Assembly (NCBI RefSeq): GCF_000218545.1
Contig: NC_015671.1
Span: 558,001 to 622,000, forward strand
DNA length: 64,000 bases
Direction: 5' to 3'
Origin: Cellulomonas gilvus ATCC 13127
Lineage (GTDB): Bacteria; Actinomycetota; Actinomycetes; Actinomycetales; Cellulomonadaceae
Part shown: positions 32,702 through 41,600 of the stretch, piece by piece
How the letters are laid out: each line of letters opens with the position of its first letter
Position numbering within the stretch: the first letter of the stretch is position 1
Translations under genes and position numbers: made by a program
Notes under the pieces: generated by a model
Told to the model about the DNA's origin: nothing
Seen by the model: only the letters and a program-made list of their open reading frames with translations
The model's database searches: none

Positions 32702-33972
32702 GCGTGGCCGTGCCCGTGCTCGGCCATCTCCCGCCGCAACCGGGCCGTCACGGGCGTCGCGCGCGCCGCCACCGCGGCGATGCCCGTGGTGAGCGGGATC
32801 GCGAGCACCAGGCCGATGGAGCCCGCCAGGGTGCGCACGATCTCGGCGGCGAAGACCCCGCCCGTGAGCGTGCGGCCCAGCGGCATGTCGTACACCTGGA
32901 GCAGCAGGAGCACGGGCAGCGAGGCGCCCACGTAGGCGAACGCGATCGTGTAGATCGTCGAGGCGATGTGGTCCCGGCCGATGCGCATGCCGCCCGCGAA
33001 CAGCGCGCGCCAGGACGCGTCCGGGTCCGCGGTGCGCAGCTCCCACACCGCTGAGGCCTGCGTGACCGTGACGTCGTTGAGCACGCCGAGGCCCGCGAGC
33101 ACCAGACCGCACAGGAACACGCCGTGCAGGATCTCCACGCCGTTGTCGCCCAGCAGCCCGGCCAGGCGGTAGTCGTCCTCGGTGGCCACCGCGGGCAGGC
33201 GCGCCGCCCATGCGCCGAGCGAGCCGACGAGCGTCACGACCGCGAGCCCCGCGAACGTCCCGAGCAGCGCGGTGGTGGTGCGCACCGAGACGCCGTGGGC
33301 CAGGTACAGGACCACGGTCATGATGACCACGGCCGCGGTCAGCGCGAGCAGCAGGGCGTCGGTCCCGGCGACCAGCCCCGGCAGCACGTACGTCCACAGC
33401 ACGACGAACGCCACTGCGAGCCCCACCACCGCCCGCAGGCCGCGCCACCCGGCGACGGCCACGGTGACCATCAGGAACACGAGCGCGAGCGTGCCCAGCG
33501 GCACCCCGCGCGCGAAGTCGGACCACGCGAACGTCTCGTCGGCGCCGTCGCGGGCCGGGTAGCGCTCGACGATCACGCGCGTGCCGTCCGGCACCTGCGC
33601 GCTCGTCGTGCCCGCAGGGGCGAACACCTGCACCTCGCGGCCGGAGCCCGCCAGGCGGACCAGGACCTCGAGGCACGTGACCTGCTCGGGGACCGTGCCG
33701 TCGGGGCGGACGTCCTCGACCGTGCCCTCGCACGTGGTGTCCTGCGTGCGCAGCACCGTCCCGTCGACGTACTGCGTCCCGACGTCGATGATGCCCGCCT
33801 CGCGGCCCGCGTCCCGCCCGGCCGTCGCGCTCGGCCACGTCAGGACCATGAGCAGCGCCGCGACCGCGAGCACGGGCACGACGACCGCCGCCATGACCCA
33901 CGTGGTGCGGGAGCGGCGGGGCCGCGAGGCGGATGCGGCCCGGTGGTCCGGCGCGTGCGCGGTGCTCGGCAT
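32689..33972 (-). CDS. YibE/F family membrane protein, convergent paralog
   Basis: A 427-residue paralog with the same layout: N-terminal span, extracytoplasmic domain (with TCEGTVEDVRPDG and TCLEVLVRL, two Cys), then about seven spans with GVLNDVTVTQASAVWEL and MRIGRDHIASTIYTIAFAY. The C terminus ends in a His cluster (MAEHGHGHAHPA), a plausible metal-binding tail. The start is ATG at 33970-33972. It converges on and overlaps the first YibE/F gene. I see no Zur-like box immediately upstream, so the pair may differ in regulation. Confidence 0.9.
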   Translation of the reverse strand: MPSTAHAPDHRAASASRPRRSRTTWVMAAVVVPVLAVAALLMVLTWPSATAGRDAGREAGIIDVGTQYVDGTVLRTQDTTCEGTVEDVRPDGTVPEQVTCLEVLVRLAGSGREVQVFAPAGTTSAQVPDGTRVIVERYPARDGADETFAWSDFARGVPLGTLALVFLMVTVAVAGWRGLRAVVGLAVAFVVLWTYVLPGLVAGTDALLLALTAAVVIMTVVLYLAHGVSVRTTTALLGTFAGLAVVTLVGSLGAWAARLPAVATEDDYRLAGLLGDNGVEILHGVFLCGLVLAGLGVLNDVTVTQASAVWELRTADPDASWRALFAGGMRIGRDHIASTIYTIAFAYVGASLPVLLLLQVYDMPLGRTLTGGVFAAEIVRTLAGSIGLVLAIPLTTGIAAVAARATPVTARLRREMAEHGHGHAHPA

Positions 33973-34025
33973 GCGCCGATTGTGCCCGTCGGGTCGCGGC
34001 CACCGGACCGCGACCCGACGGCGCG

Positions 34026-34958
34026 TCAGGGGACCGTGTAGCCGGCCGCCCGGAACAGCTCGTACCACTGCGCGCGCGTGAGCGGCAGGTCGGAGCCCTG
34101 CGCGGCGCCCGTGACCCGCTCGGGCGTCGTGGTGCCCAGGACCACCTGCATCTGCGCGGGGTGCCGCGTGATCCACGCGGTGGCCACCGCGATCGGCGGC
34201 ACGTCGTACTCGGCCGCGAGCCGGTCGATCACCGCGTTGAGCTCCGGGTACTTCTCGGAGCCCAGGAACACGCCGTCGAAGAACCCGCCCTGGAACGGTG
34301 ACCACGCCTGCACCGTGATGTCGTGCAACCGGCAGTAGTCGAGCGTCCCGGTGTCCCGGGCGACCGACTGGTCCAGGTCGCGCATGTTCGACGCGACGCC
34401 CTGGGCCACGAGCGGCGCGTGCGTGATCGAGAGCTGCAGCTGGTTGACGACGAGCGGCTGCGTCACGTGCTTCTTCAGCAGCTCGATCTGCCCCGGCGTG
34501 TGGTTGGAGACGCCGAAGTGCCGGACCTTGCCCGCGGCCGCGAGCTCGTCGAACGCGCGCGCGACCTCCTCGGGCTCGACCAGCGCGTCCGGCCGGTGCA
34601 GCAGCAGGATGTCGACGTAGTCGGTGCCGAGCGCGCGCAGCGACCCGTCGACCGACGCCACCAGGTGCTCGTACGAGAAGTCGAAGTACGGCCCCTCGCG
34701 CACGATGCCGGCCTTGGTCTGCAGCACCACCTGCTCGCGCTCGCGGGGCGTGAACGCCATCGCCTCGGCGAACCGGCGCTCGCAGCCGTGCAGGTCCGCG
34801 CCGTACACGTCGGCGTGGTCGAAGAACGCGATGCCCGCGTCGCGTGCGGCGCCGACGAGCGCGCGCACCTCGTCGTCGGACTTCTCCTGGATGCGCATGA
34901 GACCCAGGACCACGTTCGGCACGGTCAGGTCGGTGCCCGGCAGCGTGAACGTCCTCAT
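34026..34958 (-). CDS. aldo/keto reductase (YdhF-like)
   Basis: A 310-residue (beta/alpha)8 NADPH oxidoreductase. The catalytic tetrad is visible: Asp and Tyr in FFDHADVYG, Lys in LQTKAGI and His in LLLHRPD. The cofactor region near the C terminus reads VVLGTTTPERV. The YdhF-like opening (VPNVVLGLMRI) and the length of about 310 fit. The ATG at 34956-34958 overlaps the stop of the upstream reductase (ATGA), forming a two-gene operon divergent from a LysR regulator. Substrate unknown. Confidence 0.92.
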   Translation of the reverse strand: MRTFTLPGTDLTVPNVVLGLMRIQEKSDDEVRALVGAARDAGIAFFDHADVYGADLHGCERRFAEAMAFTPREREQVVLQTKAGIVREGPYFDFSYEHLVASVDGSLRALGTDYVDILLLHRPDALVEPEEVARAFDELAAAGKVRHFGVSNHTPGQIELLKKHVTQPLVVNQLQLSITHAPLVAQGVASNMRDLDQSVARDTGTLDYCRLHDITVQAWSPFQGGFFDGVFLGSEKYPELNAVIDRLAAEYDVPPIAVATAWITRHPAQMQVVLGTTTPERVTGAAQGSDLPLTRAQWYELFRAAGYTVP

Positions 34959-35821
34959 CGGGCGTCCTGCGAGAGCGCCGCGACCTCGTCGGCCGTGAGC
35001 ACCAGCTCGGCGGCGCGCACGGAGTCCTGGATGCTCGCGGGGCGCGAGGCGCCGGGGATCGGGATGACGACGGGCGCGAGCGCGAGCTCCCACGCGAGCG
35101 TCACCTGCTGCGGGCTCACGCCGTGCGCGTCCGCGACCTCCTGGAACGCGGTGTGCCGCGATCCCACCTCGCCCGCGCGGCTGATGCCGCCCAGCGGGCT
35201 CCACGGCAGGAACGCGATGCCGAGCGCGGCGCAGTGCTCGAGCTCGCCCTGCGAGGACCGGAAGGCCGGCGAGAACTGGTTCTGCACCGAGACCAGGCGC
35301 CCGCCCAGGATCGCGTTGGCCTCGTCGATCTGCGCGACCGTCGCGTTGGAGATGCCCGCGAGCTCGATCACTCCCTCGTCGAGCAGCTCACGGATCGCGC
35401 CGACGGAGTCCGCGTACGGGACCCGCGGGTCCGGGCGGTGGAACTGGTACAGCCCGATGGCCTCGACGCCGAGCCGCCGTGCCGAGGCCTTCGCGGCCTC
35501 CTTGAGGTGCTCGGGCCGGCCGTCCTGGGTCCAGCTGCCGTCGCCCGGCCGCAGGTGACCGCCCTTCGTCGCGACGAGCACATCGGCGGTGCTGCCGCCG
35601 TAGGAGCGCAGCGCGCGGGCGATGAGCTCCTCGTTGTGGCCGACCTCGTCGGCGTGCAGGTGGTAGGAGTCGGCGGTGTCCACGAGCGTGACGCCCGCGT
35701 CGAGCGCGGCGTGGATGGTCGCGACGGAACGGGCCTCGTCGGGCCGGCCCTCGATGGACATCGGCATGCCGCCGAGGCCGATCGCGGAGACGGTGCGGGG
35801 GCCGAGGGTGCGCTGCTGCAC
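34955..35821 (-). CDS. aldo/keto reductase
   Basis: A 288-residue aldo/keto reductase with Asp/Tyr in TLVDTADSYHLH, Lys in VATKGGH, His in LYQFHRPD and the cofactor motif VIPIPGASRP near the end. It starts with GTG at 35819-35821. First gene of the two-reductase operon, with a 106-bp divergent promoter region shared with the LysR gene. Likely induced through that regulator by an unknown carbonyl compound or stress. Confidence 0.92.
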   Translation of the reverse strand: MQQRTLGPRTVSAIGLGGMPMSIEGRPDEARSVATIHAALDAGVTLVDTADSYHLHADEVGHNEELIARALRSYGGSTADVLVATKGGHLRPGDGSWTQDGRPEHLKEAAKASARRLGVEAIGLYQFHRPDPRVPYADSVGAIRELLDEGVIELAGISNATVAQIDEANAILGGRLVSVQNQFSPAFRSSQGELEHCAALGIAFLPWSPLGGISRAGEVGSRHTAFQEVADAHGVSPQQVTLAWELALAPVVIPIPGASRPASIQDSVRAAELVLTADEVAALSQDAR

Positions 35822-35927
35822 GGTGGAGTCCTCCCGGGGGTGGTGGGTGTGCCCTCGTCACGCTAGGCACGCGACAATCAGAAGTCCAACGACTACGGTT
35901 CATGCCATCAAGAACTAGAGGTGATGA

Positions 35928-36812
35928 ATGGACCTGCGTCAGATGGAGTACCTCGTCGCGCTCGCCGACGAGCAGCAGTTCACGCGCGCCGCGGCGCTGT
36001 GCGGCGTGTCCCAGTCGGGGCTCTCGGCCGCGATCCGCGGGCTCGAGGACGAGCTCGGCACCGCGCTGTTCGCGCGCACGACGCGACGCGTCGAACCCAC
36101 CGAGGCAGGTCTCGCGCTGCTCCCGCACGCACGCACCATGCTCGCCCAGGCGGCCGCCGGGCGCGACGCGGTGGTCCGTGCGACGCACGCCCTGTCCGGA
36201 CGCCTGCGGGTCGGGGCGGAGCAGTGCCTCGGTGTCGTGGACGTGCCCACGCTGCTCGAGCGGTTCCGGCGGCGGTACCCCCAGGTGGACATCGCGTTCG
36301 ACCAGGCGGGCTCGCACGAGCTCGTCAACCGCGTGCGCGCGGGTGAGCTGGACGTCGCGTTCGTCGCGACCACGGAGCACCTGGCCTCGATGCCGCGCAC
36401 CGCGCTCGGCGTGCGGCCCGTGGTGCTGCTGGTGCCGCCCGACCACGGGCTGGCCTCCGCGACGGTCGAGTGGACGCAGCTCGAGGACGCGGACTTCATC
36501 GACTTCCACGAGTCGTGGGGCGTGCGCTCGCTCAACGACGCGGCGTGCGCCGCGCACGGCGTGCGTCGGCGCGTGCGCTGCACCGTCAACGACATCCACA
36601 CGCTGCTGGACCTGGTGCAGCGGGGTCTGGGAATCGCGCTGGTGCCTCAGCACATCGCGACCAAGCCGCAGGCCGCGGGGCTGGTCACGGTCCGGCTGCC
36701 GGCCGCCAGCACGCCGCAGTGGGAGGTCTCCGTGGTCACGCGCGCGGGTGAGGTCTCGCCCGCACCGCGCCTGCTCGAGCTGCTCGACGCCGAGCAGGTC
36801 CCCGCGGCGTGA
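35928..36812 (+). CDS. LysR-family transcriptional regulator
   Basis: A 294-residue LysR protein. The N-terminal winged helix (FTRAAALCGVSQSGLSAAIR, then LEDELGTALFARTTRRVEPT) is followed by a substrate-binding domain of two alpha/beta lobes. The ATG at 35928 is preceded by GAGGTGA. It is divergent from the aldo/keto reductase operon, the standard arrangement for a LysR activator and its target. The effector is not predictable. Confidence 0.94.
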   Translation: MDLRQMEYLVALADEQQFTRAAALCGVSQSGLSAAIRGLEDELGTALFARTTRRVEPTEAGLALLPHARTMLAQAAAGRDAVVRATHALSGRLRVGAEQCLGVVDVPTLLERFRRRYPQVDIAFDQAGSHELVNRVRAGELDVAFVATTEHLASMPRTALGVRPVVLLVPPDHGLASATVEWTQLEDADFIDFHESWGVRSLNDAACAAHGVRRRVRCTVNDIHTLLDLVQRGLGIALVPQHIATKPQAAGLVTVRLPAASTPQWEVSVVTRAGEVSPAPRLLELLDAEQVPAA

Positions 36813-36815
36813 ACC

Positions 36816-38207
36816 TCAGAGCGTGACCCAGCCCGCGACCAGCGCGACCACGCCCACGACCGCCCCGGTGACCGAGGCCGCGAGCAGCACGCGCTCACGC
36901 GGGCTGAACCACCGGCGGCCCTGCTCGCGGCGCGCCATGACGAACAGCACCGTCGCCGGCGCGTAGACCACGAAGCCCACCAGCAGGTAGGTCAGGCCGC
37001 CCGCCCACAGCAACCACGTGGTGTGCACGAGCGCGAGCAGGCTCACCAGCAGCGGGCCCGTGCGCCGCTCGTCGGGCGCGAACGTCTCGCGGCGGACCAC
37101 CAGGCGCACCGCGTACGCGGCCGCCAGCAGGTACGGCACCAGCACCAGCGAGCCCGTGAGGCCGAACGCGAACGTGAACGCGTCCTGCGACGCGAGCGTC
37201 AGCAGCAGCACCGCCTGGGCCAGCACCGTGGTGAGCAGCAGCGCCGGCACGGGCGCGTCGCGCGCGTCGGTGCGGCCCAGGAACGCCGGCATGTCCCCGT
37301 CCCGCGCCGCGACCAGCAGCACCTCGGCCGCCATGAGCGTCCAGGCCAGGTACGCACCCAGCACCGAGATGATCAGGCCGACCGCCACGAGCGTCCCGCC
37401 CCACGACCCGACGAGCGCCTCGAGCACGCCGCCCATCGACGGCTCGCGCAGCGCCGCGAGCTCCTTGAGCGGCAGGATCCCGTAGGACACCATGGTCACC
37501 GACGCGAACAGCGCGAACACCGACGCGAAGCCCAGCATCGTGGCGCGCCCGACGTCCTTGCGCCGGCGTGCGTGGCGTGAGTACGTCGAGGCGCCCTCCA
37601 CGCCCAGGAACACGAAGACCGTGGCGAGCATGGTGCCGCGCACCTGGTCCAGCAGCGAGCCCGCGCCCGCGGGACCGGTCCAGTTGTCCGCGAACACCTG
37701 CGGGTCGAACGCGAACACCGCGATGAGCACGAACACCACGATCGGCACCAGCTTGGCCACGGTGACCACGCGGTTGACCGCCGCCGCCTGCTGCACGCCG
37801 CGCCGCACCACGGCGAACGACGCCCACAGGCCCGCGCTCGCGACGAGCACCGTCATGGGCGTGTCTCCCGCACCGAGCGCCGGGATCCACCCGCCCAGGG
37901 TCGAGGCGATGAGCACCCAGTAGGTCACGTTGCCCACGCACGCGGACGCCCAGTACCCGAACGCCGAGAAGAACCCCAGGTACTCGCCGAACCCCGCCTT
38001 GGCGTAGGTGTACACGCCCGCGTCCAGGTCCGGGCGGCGCAGGGCGAGCATCTGGAACACGAGCGCGAGCATGAGCGTGCCCGTGCCGGCGATGGTCCAC
38101 GCGAGCACGGCGCCGGCCGCACCCGTGGACGCGGCGAACTGCTGGGGCAGCGCGAACACCCCCGCGCCGACCATGGACCCGATCACGAGCATGGCCATGG
38201 TGCGCAC
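36816..38207 (-). CDS. APC-family amino acid permease/antiporter (ArcD-like)
   Basis: About 463 residues with 12 or more membrane segments. The first carries GSMVGAGVFALP and the mid region GVEGASTYSRHARRRKDVGRA, as in basic amino acid/polyamine antiporters of the arginine-ornithine group. The start is uncertain. No ATG, GTG or TTG occurs in frame between about 38,400 and the GTG at 38205-38207. An ACG at 38277-38279, preceded by GGAG 7 nt upstream and opening TSTPPTAP, sits where homologues have MST. The real protein may therefore begin there with a rare start codon. It converges with the LysR gene. Confidence 0.87.
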   Translation of the reverse strand: MRTMAMLVIGSMVGAGVFALPQQFAASTGAAGAVLAWTIAGTGTLMLALVFQMLALRRPDLDAGVYTYAKAGFGEYLGFFSAFGYWASACVGNVTYWVLIASTLGGWIPALGAGDTPMTVLVASAGLWASFAVVRRGVQQAAAVNRVVTVAKLVPIVVFVLIAVFAFDPQVFADNWTGPAGAGSLLDQVRGTMLATVFVFLGVEGASTYSRHARRRKDVGRATMLGFASVFALFASVTMVSYGILPLKELAALREPSMGGVLEALVGSWGGTLVAVGLIISVLGAYLAWTLMAAEVLLVAARDGDMPAFLGRTDARDAPVPALLLTTVLAQAVLLLTLASQDAFTFAFGLTGSLVLVPYLLAAAYAVRLVVRRETFAPDERRTGPLLVSLLALVHTTWLLWAGGLTYLLVGFVVYAPATVLFVMARREQGRRWFSPRERVLLAASVTGAVVGVVALVAGWVTL

Positions 38208-38378
38208 GCTCAGGCGGGCGGGTGCGGCGCCGGTGGCGCCCGCGGTCGGGGCGGTGGGCGCGGTCGGTGGCGTGCTCGTGGTCGGCTCCGTCTCTCGAGG
38301 AGGCGCGCGTCCTGCGGTCGCCTCGGGACACCGTGCTGCGTCCTGTCGAGTGAAAACAATGGACCTTCGGCCGCACGG

Positions 38379-38497
38379 TTGACCATCCGCTGGGTCGTGC
38401 CGCACACTGGTTCCTGACGGTGCGCATCGCCTGCCCCCTGCGCGGTGCGCACCGTTCTCACGTCCGGAAGCCCGGCCCCCTCGTGGGGCCGGGCTTC
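38379..38497 (+). ncRNA. candidate small RNA: promoter, C-rich hairpin and intrinsic terminator
   Basis: A -35-like TTGACC (38379-38384) and -10-like CACACT (38403-38408) are 18 bp apart. Eight bp later a perfect 10-bp inverted repeat begins (38417-38426 with 38446-38455), whose apical loop contains five Cs. A second, 13-bp perfect hairpin follows (38467-38479 with 38485-38497). No reading frame fits. Two adjacent hairpins with C runs recall actinobacterial 6C RNAs, but the C runs are five, not six, and the second lies partly in a stem. Confidence 0.45.
38467..38497 (+). terminator. intrinsic terminator-like hairpin
   Basis: Perfect 13-bp GC-rich stem (38467-38479 and 38485-38497) with a CTCGT loop. 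It lies between the APC permease start and the helicase-like gene, where no upstream plus-strand CDS exists to be terminated. This supports a short transcript ending here. Confidence 0.6.
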
Positions 38498-38675
38498 TGC
38501 GTTGTGGGAACCTGCTGCGCTGTGGGTGCCCGCCCCGGAGCGGATGCCCGGTTCGCGCGGTATGCCCCGACCTGCCCTGCCTCACGCGTTCCCACGGTGC
38601 CGCCGGGGCCGCGAGAACACGCGGCAGTCGGCGCGTCACGGCCGACGACGACGGGCCCGCGGTTACCGTCGCCGT

Positions 38676-41600
38676 GTGACCGTCCCCGCCCGCGTGCCCG
38701 GTACGGGAGCCGGCAGCGACCACGTGCCGGCCCCCGACGACGCGACCCCGCAGACCACCGCCTCCGGCGACCCCGCCACCGACGCGACCCCCGTCGCGCT
38801 GGTCGAGCCGCCGTCGGACGCCGAGCTGGTCGAGGGCGTCATCGCCACGTGGCGCGGCACGCTGGTCGAGGCGGCCGGGGGATCGACGCTGTCCGACATC
38901 GACCTGCTGGGCGAGGCCGCGCTCGACCTGTCCTCGGCGCACCCGTCCGGCATGGCGCAGCTGTTCGCGGGCCGCGAGACGCGACTGTCCAACCTGGTCC
39001 GCGAGGGTGCCGCGCTGTCCACCGCGCGCCGCCGTGCGCGCGCCGTGGGTGCCCGGGCCGCGGCCTACGAGCAGCGCTACGGCATCGCGCCCACGTCGCT
39101 GGCGATCGGCGTCGCCACCTGGACCGAGCGCTCACCCGTGGACGTGGCGCAGGACGACGTGACGGCGCTCGCCGCGGCGACCCGCCCCAGCACTCGGCTC
39201 GCAGCCGAGGCCGAGGCGCCCGCGGCCGGACCACGTCGGCTGCGCGCACCCGTGCTGCTGCGCCCGGTCTCGCTGCATGCGCGCGGCACGGGTGAGGGCG
39301 ACTACGAGCTCGCGCTCGAGCCCTCGCTCGAGGTCAACCCCGTCCTGGCCCGCGCGCTGCGCTCGCGCGGGGCGCTCCTGGACCCGGGCGCGGTCGCTCG
39401 CGGTGCGTTCACCAGCTCCGGGTTCGACCCGCGCGGGGCGCTGGCCCGCCTCGCCTCGCTCGGCGAGGCCGTGCTCGAGGACTTCGAGCTGGTCGAGCGC
39501 GTCGTCGTCGGCGCGTTCGTCCACCCGGGGCAGATCCTGGTCGACGACCTGGACAACCTGGCCGGGAGCGTCGCGCACCACGAGGTGCTGACCGCGCTCG
39601 CGGGAGTCGAGAGCGCACGCGCGCGCCTGCACCCGCCGCTGCCCGAGCCCGTCACGGGCGACCGCGACCCCGCGCACGAGCGCGGCGTCGGTGACCTCGA
39701 CCCCGCGCAGCAGCACGTGCTCGACGTCGTCGCCACGGGTGCGCACCTGTTCGTCGACACGCCCACGGGAGCCGACGAGGCCGGGACGGTCGCCGCGATC
39801 GTCGCCGATGCCGCCGCCGCGGGCCGCACCGTGCTCTACGTGCCGGGCCACCGCCGCGCGGGTCAGGCGCTCGAGGCGCGGCTCGCCGAGCTGGGCCTGG
39901 GCGAGCTGGTGCTGGACATCGCGCCCGAGGCCGGGTGGCGCACCGCCGCGGCCCGCCGCCTGCTGGGCGCCATGACGCTCGAGGCACCCGACGTGGACGT
40001 GGCCGCCGCGCAGTCGGTGCGCGCCGACCTCGTCGGGCACCGCGAGGCGCTGCGGGCGTACGTCGCGGGCCTGCACGAGGACCGCGCGCCCTGGGGCGTG
40101 TCCGCGTACGACGCGCTGCAGCACCTCGCCCGGCTCACGTCCGCACGGTCCGCGCCGAGCACCACGGTGCGCCTGACGGCCGACGTCGCGCGTCTGCTGG
40201 ACGACGCGGAGCGGGCACGGCTGGGGGCCGACCTGCGCCGCGCGGGCGAGCTCGGTGCGTACTCGGTCCGGCCGGGGGACACGCCCTGGTACGGCGCCGA
40301 CCTGCGGACGCGTGCCGACGCCGACGTGGCGCGCCGCCGCATCGAGCGACTGCTCGACGACACGCTCCCGCGGCTCGCGGAGCGCCTCGAGCAGGTCGAC
40401 GCCGAGACGGGTCTCGTCGCGCCCGCGAACGTCGACGCGTGGGGCGAGCAGCTGCGCATGCTCGACGGCATCCGCTCCGCGCTCGACGTGTTCCTCCCGA
40501 TCGTGTTCGAGCGGACTGCGGCCGACCTGGTGGCCGCGACCGCGACCAAGGAGTGGCGCACCGAGCACGACGTCCCGATGGGCTACTGGGTGCGGCGCCG
40601 GCTGCGGCGCCAGGCCAAGGACATGGTCCGGCCCGGCCGGCCCGTGGCCGACCTGCACTCCGCGCTCGTGGACGTGCAGCAGCGCCGTGAGGTGTGGCAC
40701 GCGCACTGCCCGAGCGGGGGTTGGCCCCGGCTCCCCGACGGGCTCGAGGCGATCGAGGACGAGTACCGCGCGGTGCACGAGGACCTCGCGGCGCTCGACG
40801 AGGTGCTCGCGACGACCCCCGCGGGCGGCGGCCTCGGCGCGCTGCCGCTGGACGCGCTCACCGAGCGGCTCTCCCGCCTGCGCTCCACGCAGGATGCGCT
40901 CGAGACGCTGCCCGACCGCACCGGCCTGCTGCACCGGCTGCGCGCCGCGGGTCTGGGCGCGCTCGTCGACGACCTGGCCGACCGCCGCGTCGCCGCGGAC
41001 CTGGCCCCGGCCGAGCTCGAGCTCGCGTGGTGGAGCACCGTCATCGAGCAGATCCTCGCGGCCGACCCCGCGCTCGCGGGCTACGACGGCGACGCGCTCG
41101 GCGCGGTGGCCGCGCGGTACGCCGAGCTCGACCGCGCGCACGTCGCCTCGCTCGCGCCGCCCGTGCGTGCCGCGGTCGCCGCGCAGGTCGGCGGCATCCT
41201 GCGCCGCCACCGCGAGCAGGCCGAGGAGCTGTTCGCCGAGCTCGTCGAGGAGCGGCTGACGTCGCTGCGGGACACGTTCACGCGCTACCCGGACGTCGCG
41301 CGCCGGCTGCGCCCCGTGCTCGTCGCGAGCCCCATGCTGGTGCCGCAGGTCCTGCCCGCCACGCGCACGGTCGACCTCGTCGTGCTCGGCGCCGCTGCCC
41401 ACCTGCCCACCGAGGTCGCGGTCGCGGCCGTGGCGCGCGGGCGGCAGGTCGTCGTCGTGGGCGACGCCCGGTGCGCGTCCGGCAGCGCGGTGCGCGAGCT
41501 GGCCGACGTGCTGCCCGTCGTCGCGCTGCGCGCCGACGCGGTCCCGCGCGACCCGTACCTGACCACGTTCCTCGCGGAGCACGGCTACCAGGACGTGCTC

